40,444 nt of DNA, taken from NCBI GenBank assembly GCA_029245395.1, contig JAQWPL010000025.1, forward strand, positions 1 to 40,444, read 5' to 3'. Positions within the stretch are counted from its first letter, which is position 1, and each line of letters starts with the position of its first letter. Source of the stretch: Gammaproteobacteria bacterium (GTDB lineage Bacteria; Pseudomonadota; Gammaproteobacteria; Pseudomonadales; Pseudohongiellaceae). Both the position numbers and the translations under genes were made by a program. The notes beneath the pieces were generated by a model. The model searched no databases, was not told the origin of the DNA, and saw only the letters and a list, made by a program, of their open reading frames with translations. Shown here piece after piece: positions 9,272 through 17,002 of the stretch.

Positions 9272-10354
9272 TTACTGAGCCATCCCTGCCAGAGCAGTTT
9301 TTCTTTCAACAGCAGCCAATTCACTAAATTCCTCAACTTTTTTATAAAAATCCGGCAAGGAATAATCGACAGAGGACAGTAAAGCATCAAAAGCCGGCAC
9401 CAGATTAAAATAAGTAGCCACTGTATTGAGTTTGGCGTTGTTGATCTCTGAGGAAAACCAACCGTCATAAGTATCATAGCCTTGCCATTGCTGTTTTTTG
9501 ACAGCGTAGTCTTCGCGCAGTTGGTCGAACAACTGTGCTTTTGCACGCCGTTTTTCATCTACTGGTATTGATTCTTCATACAAGGTTTCCAGTTGTGGCC
9601 GGTAGCTCTGAACCAGCTCCACAAATTCCTGGCGGTATTGATTTTGACGCACTGCATTGTCGACACGATCCAATGTAAGACTGGAGCTTTCACCGCTCTC
9701 CTCACTCCGCCCACTCTCTACCCAGCGTCTTAAACCTTCTAGTTCCACAGCCGTGGCAAAACTTTCGTTAAATTCCGTATCACCTGGAATATAAACAACC
9801 TGATGGGCGAGCTCATGGAAAATCAGCGCGGCTAGTCTGAACTCATCACGATTGATCACCGTATTGAGAACGGGGTCTGCAAACCAGCCCAAAGTGGAAT
9901 AGGCAGCGACGCCGCCTACATAGACATCTTTTGTTTCTGCTTCCAGTTTATCAGCAAAATTTTTCGCCGCCGCTTCTGAAAAATAGCCTCGGTAGGTCAC
10001 ACAACCTGCCACAGGAAAGCACCAGTCATCCGATACAAGTGAAAACTCAGGTGCAGCAAACACATTCCACACCACGAATGGGCGTTCAAGGTTTACATAA
10101 GAGGAGAAGTTTTTATTCACTGGAAGGCCCAGTTCAGATTCTGCAAAACGCCGGATTTCAAGAATGGTTTCCAGTTGCGTCCGAAGCGATGCGTCAGTGG
10201 TAGGATTATCAACCAGAGACTGGATGTTTTCCCTTTTGCTGACAATGGACAACTGACCCCGGATAGCCTGGCTATAGAACTGCAGGGAATCACAAGAGAC
10301 CAATAACAGTGAAAGAAATAGCAGTAAAAATGTTTTCACAGCATTCAAAAACAA
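9272..10354 (-). CDS. Lipoprotein zinc aminopeptidase (PF10023)
   Basis: The product matches the predicted aminopeptidase family COG4324/PF10023. It has a lipoprotein signal with lipobox LLVSC (Cys21), a DWCFPVAGCVTYRGYF stretch typical of the family, and a HELAH zinc site (His180, Glu181, His184) with a likely third ligand in NESFAT (Glu197). It is probably anchored in the envelope. The 360-residue reading uses a TTG at 10354 directly after the yjbQ stop, with GAAGG upstream. A GTG 15 bp further in (10339) would give a neater signal peptide, MKTFLLLFLSLLLVSC, but without a well-placed ribosome site. The peptide substrate is unknown. Confidence 0.85.
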   Translation of the reverse strand: MFLNAVKTFLLLFLSLLLVSCDSLQFYSQAIRGQLSIVSKRENIQSLVDNPTTDASLRTQLETILEIRRFAESELGLPVNKNFSSYVNLERPFVVWNVFAAPEFSLVSDDWCFPVAGCVTYRGYFSEAAAKNFADKLEAETKDVYVGGVAAYSTLGWFADPVLNTVINRDEFRLAALIFHELAHQVVYIPGDTEFNESFATAVELEGLRRWVESGRSEESGESSSLTLDRVDNAVRQNQYRQEFVELVQSYRPQLETLYEESIPVDEKRRAKAQLFDQLREDYAVKKQQWQGYDTYDGWFSSEINNAKLNTVATYFNLVPAFDALLSSVDYSLPDFYKKVEEFSELAAVERKTALAGMAQ

Positions 10355-10789
10355 TCAGCCTTCGATGGGTTCGCCAGACAAAGTCACGACGATAGAACGT
10401 GGGCCACCATGATCGCGGTGCTCCCCCAGATACAATCCTTGCCAGGTACCAAGCGCCAATTGGCCCTCACTGACCGGGATAGTCACTTCGCACCCTACCA
10501 AAGCGCTTTTGATATGCGCCGGCATATCATCTGGCCCTTCATAGGTGTGTACATAGTAAGGCGCATTTTCCGGGGCCATCACATCCATGTGCTTATCCAG
10601 GTCATGACGCACAGAGGCATCGGCATTTTCATTGATGCTGAGTGAAGCCGAAGTGTGTTTTAAAAAGAAATGAGCCCTGCCACAAACGTAATCTTTTAAT
10701 TCAGGCACCTGCTCCAGGATTTCGCGGGTGACCAGGTGAAAACCACGAGAGCGGCCTTCAAGAGTAATGGTTTTTTGGAACCAGCTCAT
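10355..10789 (-). CDS. yjbQ: YjbQ family protein (UPF0047)
   Basis: This 144-residue protein carries the family marks HTSASLSINENAD and GTWQGLYLGEHRDHGGPRS, with conserved His/Glu that form a metal site. Members are annotated as secondary thiamine-phosphate synthases because some complement thiE mutants, but the true role is unsettled. It overlaps the cyclotransferase gene upstream by 4 bp (ATGA) and abuts the peptidase gene downstream, so it is co-translated in a tight operon. Confidence 0.93.
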   Translation of the reverse strand: MSWFQKTITLEGRSRGFHLVTREILEQVPELKDYVCGRAHFFLKHTSASLSINENADASVRHDLDKHMDVMAPENAPYYVHTYEGPDDMPAHIKSALVGCEVTIPVSEGQLALGTWQGLYLGEHRDHGGPRSIVVTLSGEPIEG

Positions 10790-11616
10790 TCCCGGACTTG
10801 TATCTCATACAGATTTGGCCAGAGCTTGCCGGTCACAAACACGCGCTGGCCTTCTTCATCCCAGGCAATGCCATTGAGAACTTCATCCCTGGATCGCCGC
10901 CCTGCATATAAACCGGACAAGTCGAGCATACTGTTCACCTTACCCGTCTGCGGATCAATGCGCACGATGACATCCTGGTACCAGATATTGGCCCAGATTT
11001 CGCCATTGATAAATTCCAGTTCGTTCAGGTATTGCACAGGATCGCCATCCAGAGTCACATCGATTCGGGATATTTCCTGCTGAGTGTCCGCATCCAGGAA
11101 ACGTAATGTGGGACTCCCGTCGCTGATGATCAGTTTTTCACCGTCATGGGTGATACCCCATCCTTCTCCTGCCACAAAAAAGGTTTTTTGCTGAGTGAAA
11201 TTTTCCAGGTCGTAGACAAAACCCAGATGGGATTGCCAGGTAAGCTGATAAATTTTGTCATCTACCACTGCAACGCCTTCACCAAAATAGCGACGATTGA
11301 GATTGTGACGATTAAGAAGCTCACCGCTTTCCAGTTCCACCTTACGCAGACTCGATTCACCGTTGCGGCCAGTACCTTCATAAAGGAAACCATCATGCCA
11401 GGTGAGGCCCTGGGTAAAAGCGGCAGTGTCATGGGGAAATACACTAACAACATCTACCTGGTTTAGAGGAACAGGAACGGATTCGGAGGCGGCAAAAACA
11501 CAGGTGCAGGCCAGCCACAGAAAGGTGAGAACTCCTGCAGACTTAATCAGGTGCTTGGATACGGTTTTCTGACGCTGTATTTCAATCATAATAAATCGAT
11601 ATTTCCGAGCGACCAA
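10786..11616 (-). CDS. Glutaminyl-peptide cyclotransferase
   Basis: The protein belongs to the glutamine cyclotransferase family PF05096 (plant/bacterial QC type, five-bladed propeller), which turns N-terminal Gln of peptides into pyroglutamate. The characteristic FPHDTAAFTQGLTWHDGFLYEGTG stretch (with the FTQGL motif), the NELEFINGEIWANIW segment, and VLNGIAWD near the C-terminus are all visible. A signal peptide is present, so it acts in the periplasm. The frame opens at 11616 (MVARKYRF); the internal ATG at residue 10 (11589) gives a more usual signal peptide. It lies 6 bp downstream of mtnA. Confidence 0.92.
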   Translation of the reverse strand: MVARKYRFIMIEIQRQKTVSKHLIKSAGVLTFLWLACTCVFAASESVPVPLNQVDVVSVFPHDTAAFTQGLTWHDGFLYEGTGRNGESSLRKVELESGELLNRHNLNRRYFGEGVAVVDDKIYQLTWQSHLGFVYDLENFTQQKTFFVAGEGWGITHDGEKLIISDGSPTLRFLDADTQQEISRIDVTLDGDPVQYLNELEFINGEIWANIWYQDVIVRIDPQTGKVNSMLDLSGLYAGRRSRDEVLNGIAWDEEGQRVFVTGKLWPNLYEIQVRE

Positions 11617-11622
11617 TTAAGT

Positions 11623-12693
11623 CTATTTAGTAGTTTCTCTCAGAGAGGCAATCCCCTCTTCAGTGGCAGCCACTATGCCTTTTTCCGTTATCAGGCCTGA
11701 TACCAGCTTGCCCGGGGTTATATCAAAGCCGATATTCAATGCGGCACTGCCTTCCGGGGTTAATCTTACGCTATCAAGCTCCCCCTGGTCATTTAGACCG
11801 CGGATTCTGGTGATTTCTTCATTATCTCGCTCTTCGATGGGAATATTGTCAGCATCCCAGTCAATACTGGACAAAGGCACTGCCACGTAAAATGGCACTT
11901 CATTGTCATGGGCGGCCAGAGCTTTGAGGTACGTGCCAATCTTGTTGCACACATTGCCGCGAAAGGTGGTCCGGTCACTGCCGACCAGGCAAATATCTAC
12001 CTGCTGTGTCTGCATCAGATGCCCGCCAGTATTATCACTGATCACAGTGTGAGGTATGCCTTGTTTAACAAGCTCCCAGGCGGTAAGGCTTGACCCCTGA
12101 TTTCTGGGCCGGGTTTCATCGACCCAGACATGCAGCTCTATTCCCTCTTCCCAGGCCCGGTATACCGGTGCCAGCGCCGTACCTCGATCTACGGTTGCCA
12201 GCCAACCAGCATTACAATGAGTCAGGATATTTACCGGGCCCTGTTTGTTTCCAGCCAGTTCCCTGATAAGTACCACACCATGCTCACCTATTGCTGTGCA
12301 ATTGCTAACATCTTCCTCGCAAATAGACTGAGCCGTTGCCAGCGCAATGTCCTGGGCTGCATCACCTGATGCATTACCTATTGCCGTCATAACCCGAGAG
12401 ATCGCCCACTGTAGATTAACGGCGGTTGGACGCGTGGCAATCAACTGCCGGGCTGCGTCGTCCAACTCTGTTATGCCTTCTTGTAAAGCCAGGTAAATAC
12501 CAAAGGCTGCGGTTGCACCTATTAAAGGCGCACCACGAACCTGCATGGAATGAATGGCGTGACAGGTTTCCTGAAATGTAGACAGCTCAATAATTTCAAA
12601 GAAATGGGGCAAGCGGGTCTGGTCAATGATTCGGACTGATTGGTCAGATTCATCGAACCAGATACTTCGGAAATGTTCGCCGTCTACATTCAT
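11623..12693 (-). CDS. mtnA: S-methyl-5-thioribose-1-phosphate isomerase
   Basis: MtnA isomerises 5-methylthioribose-1-phosphate to methylthioribulose-1-phosphate in methionine salvage; relatives act on 5-deoxyribose-1-phosphate. The 356-residue sequence has RGAPLIGATAAFG (53-65), catalytic Cys160 in LTHCNAGWLAT, and Asp240 in VGSDRTTFRGN, exactly the positions known for bacterial MtnA. No mtnB, mtnC, mtnD or mtnP lies in the window. Instead, the next gene upstream is a fused class II aldolase/dehydrogenase, separated by 150 bp that hold a repeat element. Downstream it runs into the cyclotransferase gene after 6 bp. Confidence 0.95.
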   Translation of the reverse strand: MNVDGEHFRSIWFDESDQSVRIIDQTRLPHFFEIIELSTFQETCHAIHSMQVRGAPLIGATAAFGIYLALQEGITELDDAARQLIATRPTAVNLQWAISRVMTAIGNASGDAAQDIALATAQSICEEDVSNCTAIGEHGVVLIRELAGNKQGPVNILTHCNAGWLATVDRGTALAPVYRAWEEGIELHVWVDETRPRNQGSSLTAWELVKQGIPHTVISDNTGGHLMQTQQVDICLVGSDRTTFRGNVCNKIGTYLKALAAHDNEVPFYVAVPLSSIDWDADNIPIEERDNEEITRIRGLNDQGELDSVRLTPEGSAALNIGFDITPGKLVSGLITEKGIVAATEEGIASLRETTK

Positions 12694-12716
12694 TACTCAT
12701 CCAAATTACGATAAAT

Positions 12717-12850
12717 GAGATACAGGATGCAGGATTCAAGTTGGAAATCACTGTTATGCAAGCCGTGTGTCTCTAATGCCTCTTAACATGTTGCTATTTA
12801 CAAAGGGTGAACGGGTTGTTCCTTTTATCTTGTCTCTTGTCTCTTATATA
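12717..12850. repeat. Heptamer-type intergenic repeat, copy 1
   Basis: The gap between mtnA and the aldolase gene carries GATACAG-GATGCAG-GATTCAAG at its left (12719-12740) and a complementary-type run ATCTTGT-CTCTTGT-CTCTTAT at its right (about 12827-12848). The arms are thus inverted relative to each other and have a 7-bp period. The right arm overlaps the aldolase stop codon. The same units recur at 23857, 27321, 37005 and 37871. Confidence 0.6.
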
Positions 12851-14841
12851 ACCCTTTCATTCCCACCATCCACCGCCACCTGCGCACCAGTAGTAGAAGA
12901 CGTTTCATTTCCGCTGAAAATTCTGGCGAGCACAGCCACATCATGACTGGTCACTGTCTTTTTCAATACATTGTTCTGTTTATATTCCGCAACACTCAAA
13001 CCGTAATGTTGCGCGCGTTTCTCCAACGTTTGTTCATCCCAAACGCCAGTATCAAATACGGCGTTAGGATGCAGGACATTGACACGAATACCTGCACTGC
13101 CCAGTTCCAAAGCGGCGACTCTCGCCATCTGGGTTAGCCCGGCCTTGGCGGCTGAATAGGCGCCAGCACCTGGCCCAGGTGCGGGCACATTTTTCGATGC
13201 AATGAACACAATGGCAGGCTCAATTCCCTGTTCCAGAAAAGGCAGGGCAGCGCGCATCAGTTGCATGTGAGAAGACAGGTTCAGATCAAGGCTGGCTTGC
13301 CAATGTTCGTCTGACATTTCAGCCAGTGACTGACTCGGCGTAAAACTGCCGGCATTGCTCACCAGAATATCAATCCCGCCGAAGGCGCAAACTCCTGCAT
13401 GAATGGCTGCCGTTATGGCAGAGTTATCCGTCACATCACAAATCAGCCCTATAACTTGTGCAGAAGTAAATAATGACGTCACTTTAGGGTTGAGATCCAG
13501 AGCCAGAACACAGGCACCCGCTGCAATAAACTCTTCAACACAGGCTTTGCCAATACCTGAAGCTGCTCCGCTAACTAGTACCACCTTTCCTTCCAGGGCG
13601 GGGGCATTGCCGCCTTTTTTCAGTTTGGCCTGCTCCAATTCCCAGTATTCCACGTCAAACAAGTCTTTTTCAGACAGTGCCTGCCATCCCCCCAGAGCTT
13701 CTCCCCATTGAATGGCCTTGATGGTGTGCCGACTGATGTCACCAACCACTTGCAGGCGTTTCGCATTCTGCCCAAAACTGAGCAGACCCAACTGCTTCCA
13801 GACAGCAAAGCGCGGCGCAGGATCAAGGCAGGTCAATCCATTTATCTGGCTGTTTTTATTTTTGGCATTTCTTGCAAAATAATCACGGTAATCATCCGCA
13901 TAGCTGTTGATTGCTTGAACAGAATCCTCAGCAATGATCACTGGTTTAAGCTTGGTGTGTATAGTGTGATCAGGGGTGATTGGTCCACGAGTAGCAATGG
14001 ATTCCAGTCCTTCCAATGCAGCGAAACCAGCCGCCAGTGGCTCGCAATCGAGCCTGGCCAGCATGGGTTTGCCTGTCAATTCAGAAACCTGTTTCCTGAT
14101 TCCGACTAGTGCCCGAATATCGTCTGTCGCGGGATTGCTCTTTGCTTGCGCGCCGTTTTGAATAATATTTTTTTCAGTCAGAAAGTTTTCAATGTTTGAT
14201 ACCAGCTCAATCATCGTTTCATAGCTGGTTCGAGCATCATCATTAAAGGTAAACAACCCGTGATGCATCAGAAAAATACCTTTGATGCTTGACCAATCCA
14301 GGTCTTTGGTTTGGGTGTACACCTGCCTGGAAAGAACAAAGCCGGGCATGATATAGGGAAGCAGTAACACCTCATCACCAAAAATGTCAGCAAGCCGCTT
14401 TTCACCGTCTGGTGTGTTGCTCACAGCAACGACTGCATCCGTGTGGGTATGATCTACAAACTTGAAAGGAATAATGGCATGCAGGATAGCCTCAACCGAG
14501 GGTGTGGGTGCTGCTGGATCAAGCAACGACAGACGCAGTTGCTGCATCATTTCACTGTCTGTCATTGCCTCAAGCGTGACTAGTTGCTGCAGGTAGTCAA
14601 GATCGCAGGGTGAAAAACCCGGCGCTTCAATAGTTTTTAAATCCCAGCCAGAACCTTTGACATAAAGTGTCTGCGTTGTCTCACCGAAAATATCTTGTGC
14701 AGTGCTCTTTACAGAGGTATTACCACCGCCATGCAAGACAAGATCCTCTTCCTGACCCAGCAACCTGGAGGTATACACTCTGAGGTCAAGATCCGAGTCA
14801 AGAAAAGCGGAAGCTTCTTTGTCCTGCCAGCGGCTTTGCAT
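12844..14841 (-). CDS. Fused class II aldolase / short-chain dehydrogenase
   Basis: This 665-residue protein has two domains. Residues about 15-390 are a class II aldolase/adducin-type domain with LHGGGNTSVK (37-46), metal ligands in HTH (131-133), and a third His in MHHG (193-194). Residues about 415-665 are a short-chain dehydrogenase with VSGAASGIG (423-431), NAG (496-498), Ser549, Tyr562 and Lys566. Relatives are annotated as bifunctional rhamnulose-1-phosphate aldolase/alcohol dehydrogenases: the aldolase splits a ketose-1-phosphate to DHAP and an aldehyde, and the dehydrogenase then acts on the aldehyde. No rhamnose genes are nearby, but mtnA is. I therefore infer that the substrate may be methylthioribulose-1-phosphate or 5-deoxyribulose-1-phosphate. 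It is cytosolic. The MAPEG gene ends 18 bp upstream. Confidence 0.9.
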   Translation of the reverse strand: MQSRWQDKEASAFLDSDLDLRVYTSRLLGQEEDLVLHGGGNTSVKSTAQDIFGETTQTLYVKGSGWDLKTIEAPGFSPCDLDYLQQLVTLEAMTDSEMMQQLRLSLLDPAAPTPSVEAILHAIIPFKFVDHTHTDAVVAVSNTPDGEKRLADIFGDEVLLLPYIMPGFVLSRQVYTQTKDLDWSSIKGIFLMHHGLFTFNDDARTSYETMIELVSNIENFLTEKNIIQNGAQAKSNPATDDIRALVGIRKQVSELTGKPMLARLDCEPLAAGFAALEGLESIATRGPITPDHTIHTKLKPVIIAEDSVQAINSYADDYRDYFARNAKNKNSQINGLTCLDPAPRFAVWKQLGLLSFGQNAKRLQVVGDISRHTIKAIQWGEALGGWQALSEKDLFDVEYWELEQAKLKKGGNAPALEGKVVLVSGAASGIGKACVEEFIAAGACVLALDLNPKVTSLFTSAQVIGLICDVTDNSAITAAIHAGVCAFGGIDILVSNAGSFTPSQSLAEMSDEHWQASLDLNLSSHMQLMRAALPFLEQGIEPAIVFIASKNVPAPGPGAGAYSAAKAGLTQMARVAALELGSAGIRVNVLHPNAVFDTGVWDEQTLEKRAQHYGLSVAEYKQNNVLKKTVTSHDVAVLARIFSGNETSSTTGAQVAVDGGNERVI

Positions 14842-14859
14842 ACTATCTTTCAGCCAACA

Positions 14860-15261
14860 TTAAACGAAGGAAATAAGTATGCATACCAGGGTTCCCACCA
14901 ACATCAAGGCGGAGGGCAAAAATGTCATCATAAAGCCAATCGACCGTGAGACAGGATCCCTAACGTAACTGGAAGCATACAAGTACCTGCCGATGATCCA
15001 GATAACGCCCAGGCCTGAAGCAATGTAATTACCGGGCCAGCCGATTGACTCTGCCATCCATGAAAAAGCGAGGATGGCGGGAATAAATACTATCAATTGT
15101 TCCAGGGTGTTTTGCTGGACACGGAAATAGCGTTCAAATTCAGGATTGCCGGTTATTGCTGGTGCCTGGATACCGTATTTACCTCGGGCCATACCAACTC
15201 GAAAAGTAAATAACATGTATTCCATCAGGGCGAGAATAATTATCAGAATTACCAGTGTCAT
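14860..15261 (-). CDS. MAPEG family membrane protein
   Basis: The 133-residue protein has four hydrophobic segments and the MAPEG signature region FERYFRVQQNTLEQL (about 44-58), including the Glu-Arg and Asn-Thr-x-Glu residues that bind glutathione in eukaryotic members (PF01124). Bacterial members are small inner-membrane proteins of mostly unknown role. It is probably the first gene of the minus-strand operon that continues with the aldolase fusion. Confidence 0.9.
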   Translation of the reverse strand: MTLVILIIILALMEYMLFTFRVGMARGKYGIQAPAITGNPEFERYFRVQQNTLEQLIVFIPAILAFSWMAESIGWPGNYIASGLGVIWIIGRYLYASSYVRDPVSRSIGFMMTFLPSALMLVGTLVCILISFV

Positions 15262-15340
15262 ATCAGTCTCCTCTTTTTTGTTTGTGTTTCTGTTTAAGAA
15301 TTATTTAACTTAACGTAAATACCGCCTGCCAAAAACAAAC

Positions 15341-15361
15341 AACCCGGGATATACCCGGGCT
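15341..15361 (-). terminator. Terminator downstream of exbD
   Basis: The inverted repeat AACCCGGG/CCCGGGCT around a short ATATA centre reads on the minus strand as a GC-rich hairpin followed by GTTTGTTTTT. It lies 26 bp past the exbD stop codon. Confidence 0.75.
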
Positions 15362-15386
15362 GTAGAATTAAATAGTGGTCTGGGAA

Positions 15387-15803
15387 TTATTCCATAACCG
15401 AAATCGTGGTTACACCAGCCTCCCTGGCTGAATTCATTGCCGCAACCAGTACTTCAGCACTCGACTGTTTGTCTGGACGTACAATGACCGATGCAGAAGG
15501 GTTTTCCGCTCTAGCCGAAGCAACTCTTGCACGAATGGCCGAAATATCGATTCGTTCCTGGTTAAAGAAAATAACGTTGCGGGCATCGATCTGGATCAAC
15601 ACATTTTGAGGGTCGTCAAGAGAAGGAGGTGGCGGATTGTTGTCTGGATCCTGACCTTCAATATCCATAGCATTTTCTTTAAGAAATGAAGCCGTTACCA
15701 CAAAGAAAATCAACAGGATAAAAACCACATCCAACATGGGAGTCAGATCGATATTGGTCTCATCCTTTTTCCTTTTGATGATTGAACCGCCTACTGTCTT
15801 CAT
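15387..15803 (-). CDS. exbD: ExbD/TolR-type biopolymer transport protein
   Basis: This 138-residue protein has one membrane helix after a short basic cytoplasmic N-terminus. LTPMLDVVFILLIFF places the proton-relay Asp at position 25, as in E. coli ExbD. A periplasmic domain with VIVRPDKQSS follows. ExbD works with ExbB to energise TonB. There is no exbB or tolQ beside it, and it has its own ribosome site (AGGGG) and terminator, so it is an orphan transcription unit. The only tonB-like gene here is the broken one at 40.1 kb, far away. A TolR role is possible but less likely. Confidence 0.92.
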   Translation of the reverse strand: MKTVGGSIIKRKKDETNIDLTPMLDVVFILLIFFVVTASFLKENAMDIEGQDPDNNPPPPSLDDPQNVLIQIDARNVIFFNQERIDISAIRARVASARAENPSASVIVRPDKQSSAEVLVAAMNSAREAGVTTISVME

Positions 15804-15972
15804 TTATTACCCCTAAACTGTTTTCTACTACTTGTTTCTAGTAATTAACTGCTTTTTTTAGCCGTTATCCAGGCCCACCTACCCTTTCAGGATAGGCGAG
15901 TATATCACCTTCAGAGTCAATCTCAATATACCCATTCGGGTGCTTCCAGAGCTAATTACGTGGCCCATAAAA

Positions 15973-15992
15973 AAGAGGGCCTGCGCCCTCTT
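15973..15992. terminator. Bidirectional terminator downstream of tetR
   Basis: AAGAGGGC-CTGC-GCCCTCTT is a perfect 8-bp stem with a 4-nt loop. A-runs on the left and T-rich sequence on the right make it work in both directions. It ends the tetR gene, whose stop is at 16019. Confidence 0.8.
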
Positions 15993-16018
15993 ATTTTAAT
16001 AACATACTGTTTTATATA

Positions 16019-16606
16019 CTATTTTTTAATTGATGCCAATGTAAATTCAGTCATGTCTGCCAATTGCCGCGGACTCTTGCCACTCCTGGCTCCAACTTGC
16101 AGTCCAGAATACAGATTCATCAAGATATCAGCTGCCATATCGGCTTTCACACCACGTTTGAGCTGGCGGGCTTTTTCCAACTCTTTCGCCCTGCTGAGTA
16201 AGGCCCGACGGATAATATTCAGTGAACTTTTTAGTATTTTCTGCATTTCACGATCCCAGACAATACTTTCGCACACTGAATTGATCAACAAACAACCAAG
16301 CACTCTCTGCTTGCCAGGCGCAGTAATAACGGCTGTATCAAAGTAAGCTTTAATGGCTTTCCAGGGATTTAATTTGTCATTGCCAAGCGTTTCTTCAATA
16401 TCAATTTTTACCAGCTCATTGTATTTTTCAACACAGGATTTAAAGAACGCGCCTTTATCTCCAAATGAGTTATACAAAGTGCCTCGGTTAATATCTGTAG
16501 CATCCAACAATTTCTGAATTGAGCTTGCCTCATATCCTTCCATCCAGAATTGATGCATGGCATTGATAAGGACACTTTCTTTTTCGAATTCGACAGGTCT
16601 GGCCAT
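16019..16606 (-). CDS. TetR/AcrR family transcriptional regulator
   Basis: The 195-residue protein starts ARPVEFEKESVLINAMHQFW and has the TetR helix-turn-helix in SIQKLLDATDINRGTLYNSFGDKGAFF (about 29-55). The C-terminal ligand domain has the QLADMTEFTLASI ending common in this group. Target genes are probably itself and the divergent gene at 17003, but the 396-bp gap between them leaves this open. The ligand is unknown. Confidence 0.93.
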   Translation of the reverse strand: MARPVEFEKESVLINAMHQFWMEGYEASSIQKLLDATDINRGTLYNSFGDKGAFFKSCVEKYNELVKIDIEETLGNDKLNPWKAIKAYFDTAVITAPGKQRVLGCLLINSVCESIVWDREMQKILKSSLNIIRRALLSRAKELEKARQLKRGVKADMAADILMNLYSGLQVGARSGKSPRQLADMTEFTLASIKK

Positions 16607-16629
16607 AATGGTATTTCACTCCTCAATAC

Positions 16630-16672
16630 GTTATTAAAATTGAATAATTGAATTGAATAACTTAATTGAACA
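16630..16672. promoter_or_regulatory. Possible TetR operator region
   Basis: Upstream of tetR, GTTATT (16630-16635) and AATAAC (16656-16661) form an inverted pair enclosing closely spaced TTGAAT units (16640, 16648, 16653), with another TTGAA just after. The cluster lies 24-66 bp before the regulator start, a usual place for an autoregulatory site. AT-richness makes chance repeats likely. Confidence 0.3.
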
Positions 16673-17002
16673 GATGATTTAAAAATCAAGTTATTGGTTG
16701 AAATTCAATGCTACTATCTAAAAAAGGGGCGTATTCTAGTACATATGAAATTAACGAACCAGTTAAGATTGTCATTTTTGACAAGTAAATCCATAAAAAA
16801 GCAGATCAGGAAAAATTCCTGAAAATCTAAAATGTAAAGTCCATATCAATTGTTTGCAATTGTCCTGTTACCGCACATTAAACATTACCAGGCGCGCTTA
16901 GGCAGTCACCGATTTTCTAGGTATAATTCCGTCTGCTTTTTATCGATCATGTTGATCCAACGTAATTCCTGGCAATATTGACAGGACAACCAGGGCCCGA
17001 AA

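Noticed and set aside
13708-14109. 133-codon frame opposite the aldolase domain
   Set aside because: It lies antisense to a strong gene with intact motifs; no ribosome site or homology visible.
16778-16806. TTGACA as -35 of a promoter for the CocE-like gene
   Set aside because: The 17-nt spaced hexamer (GCAGAT) is a poor -10 and the site is about 200 bp from the start.
16807-16821. CAGGAA-AAA-TTCCTG hairpin upstream of the CocE-like gene
   Set aside because: Short, low stability and without a T-run; no regulator with this site is known to me, so not listed as a feature.
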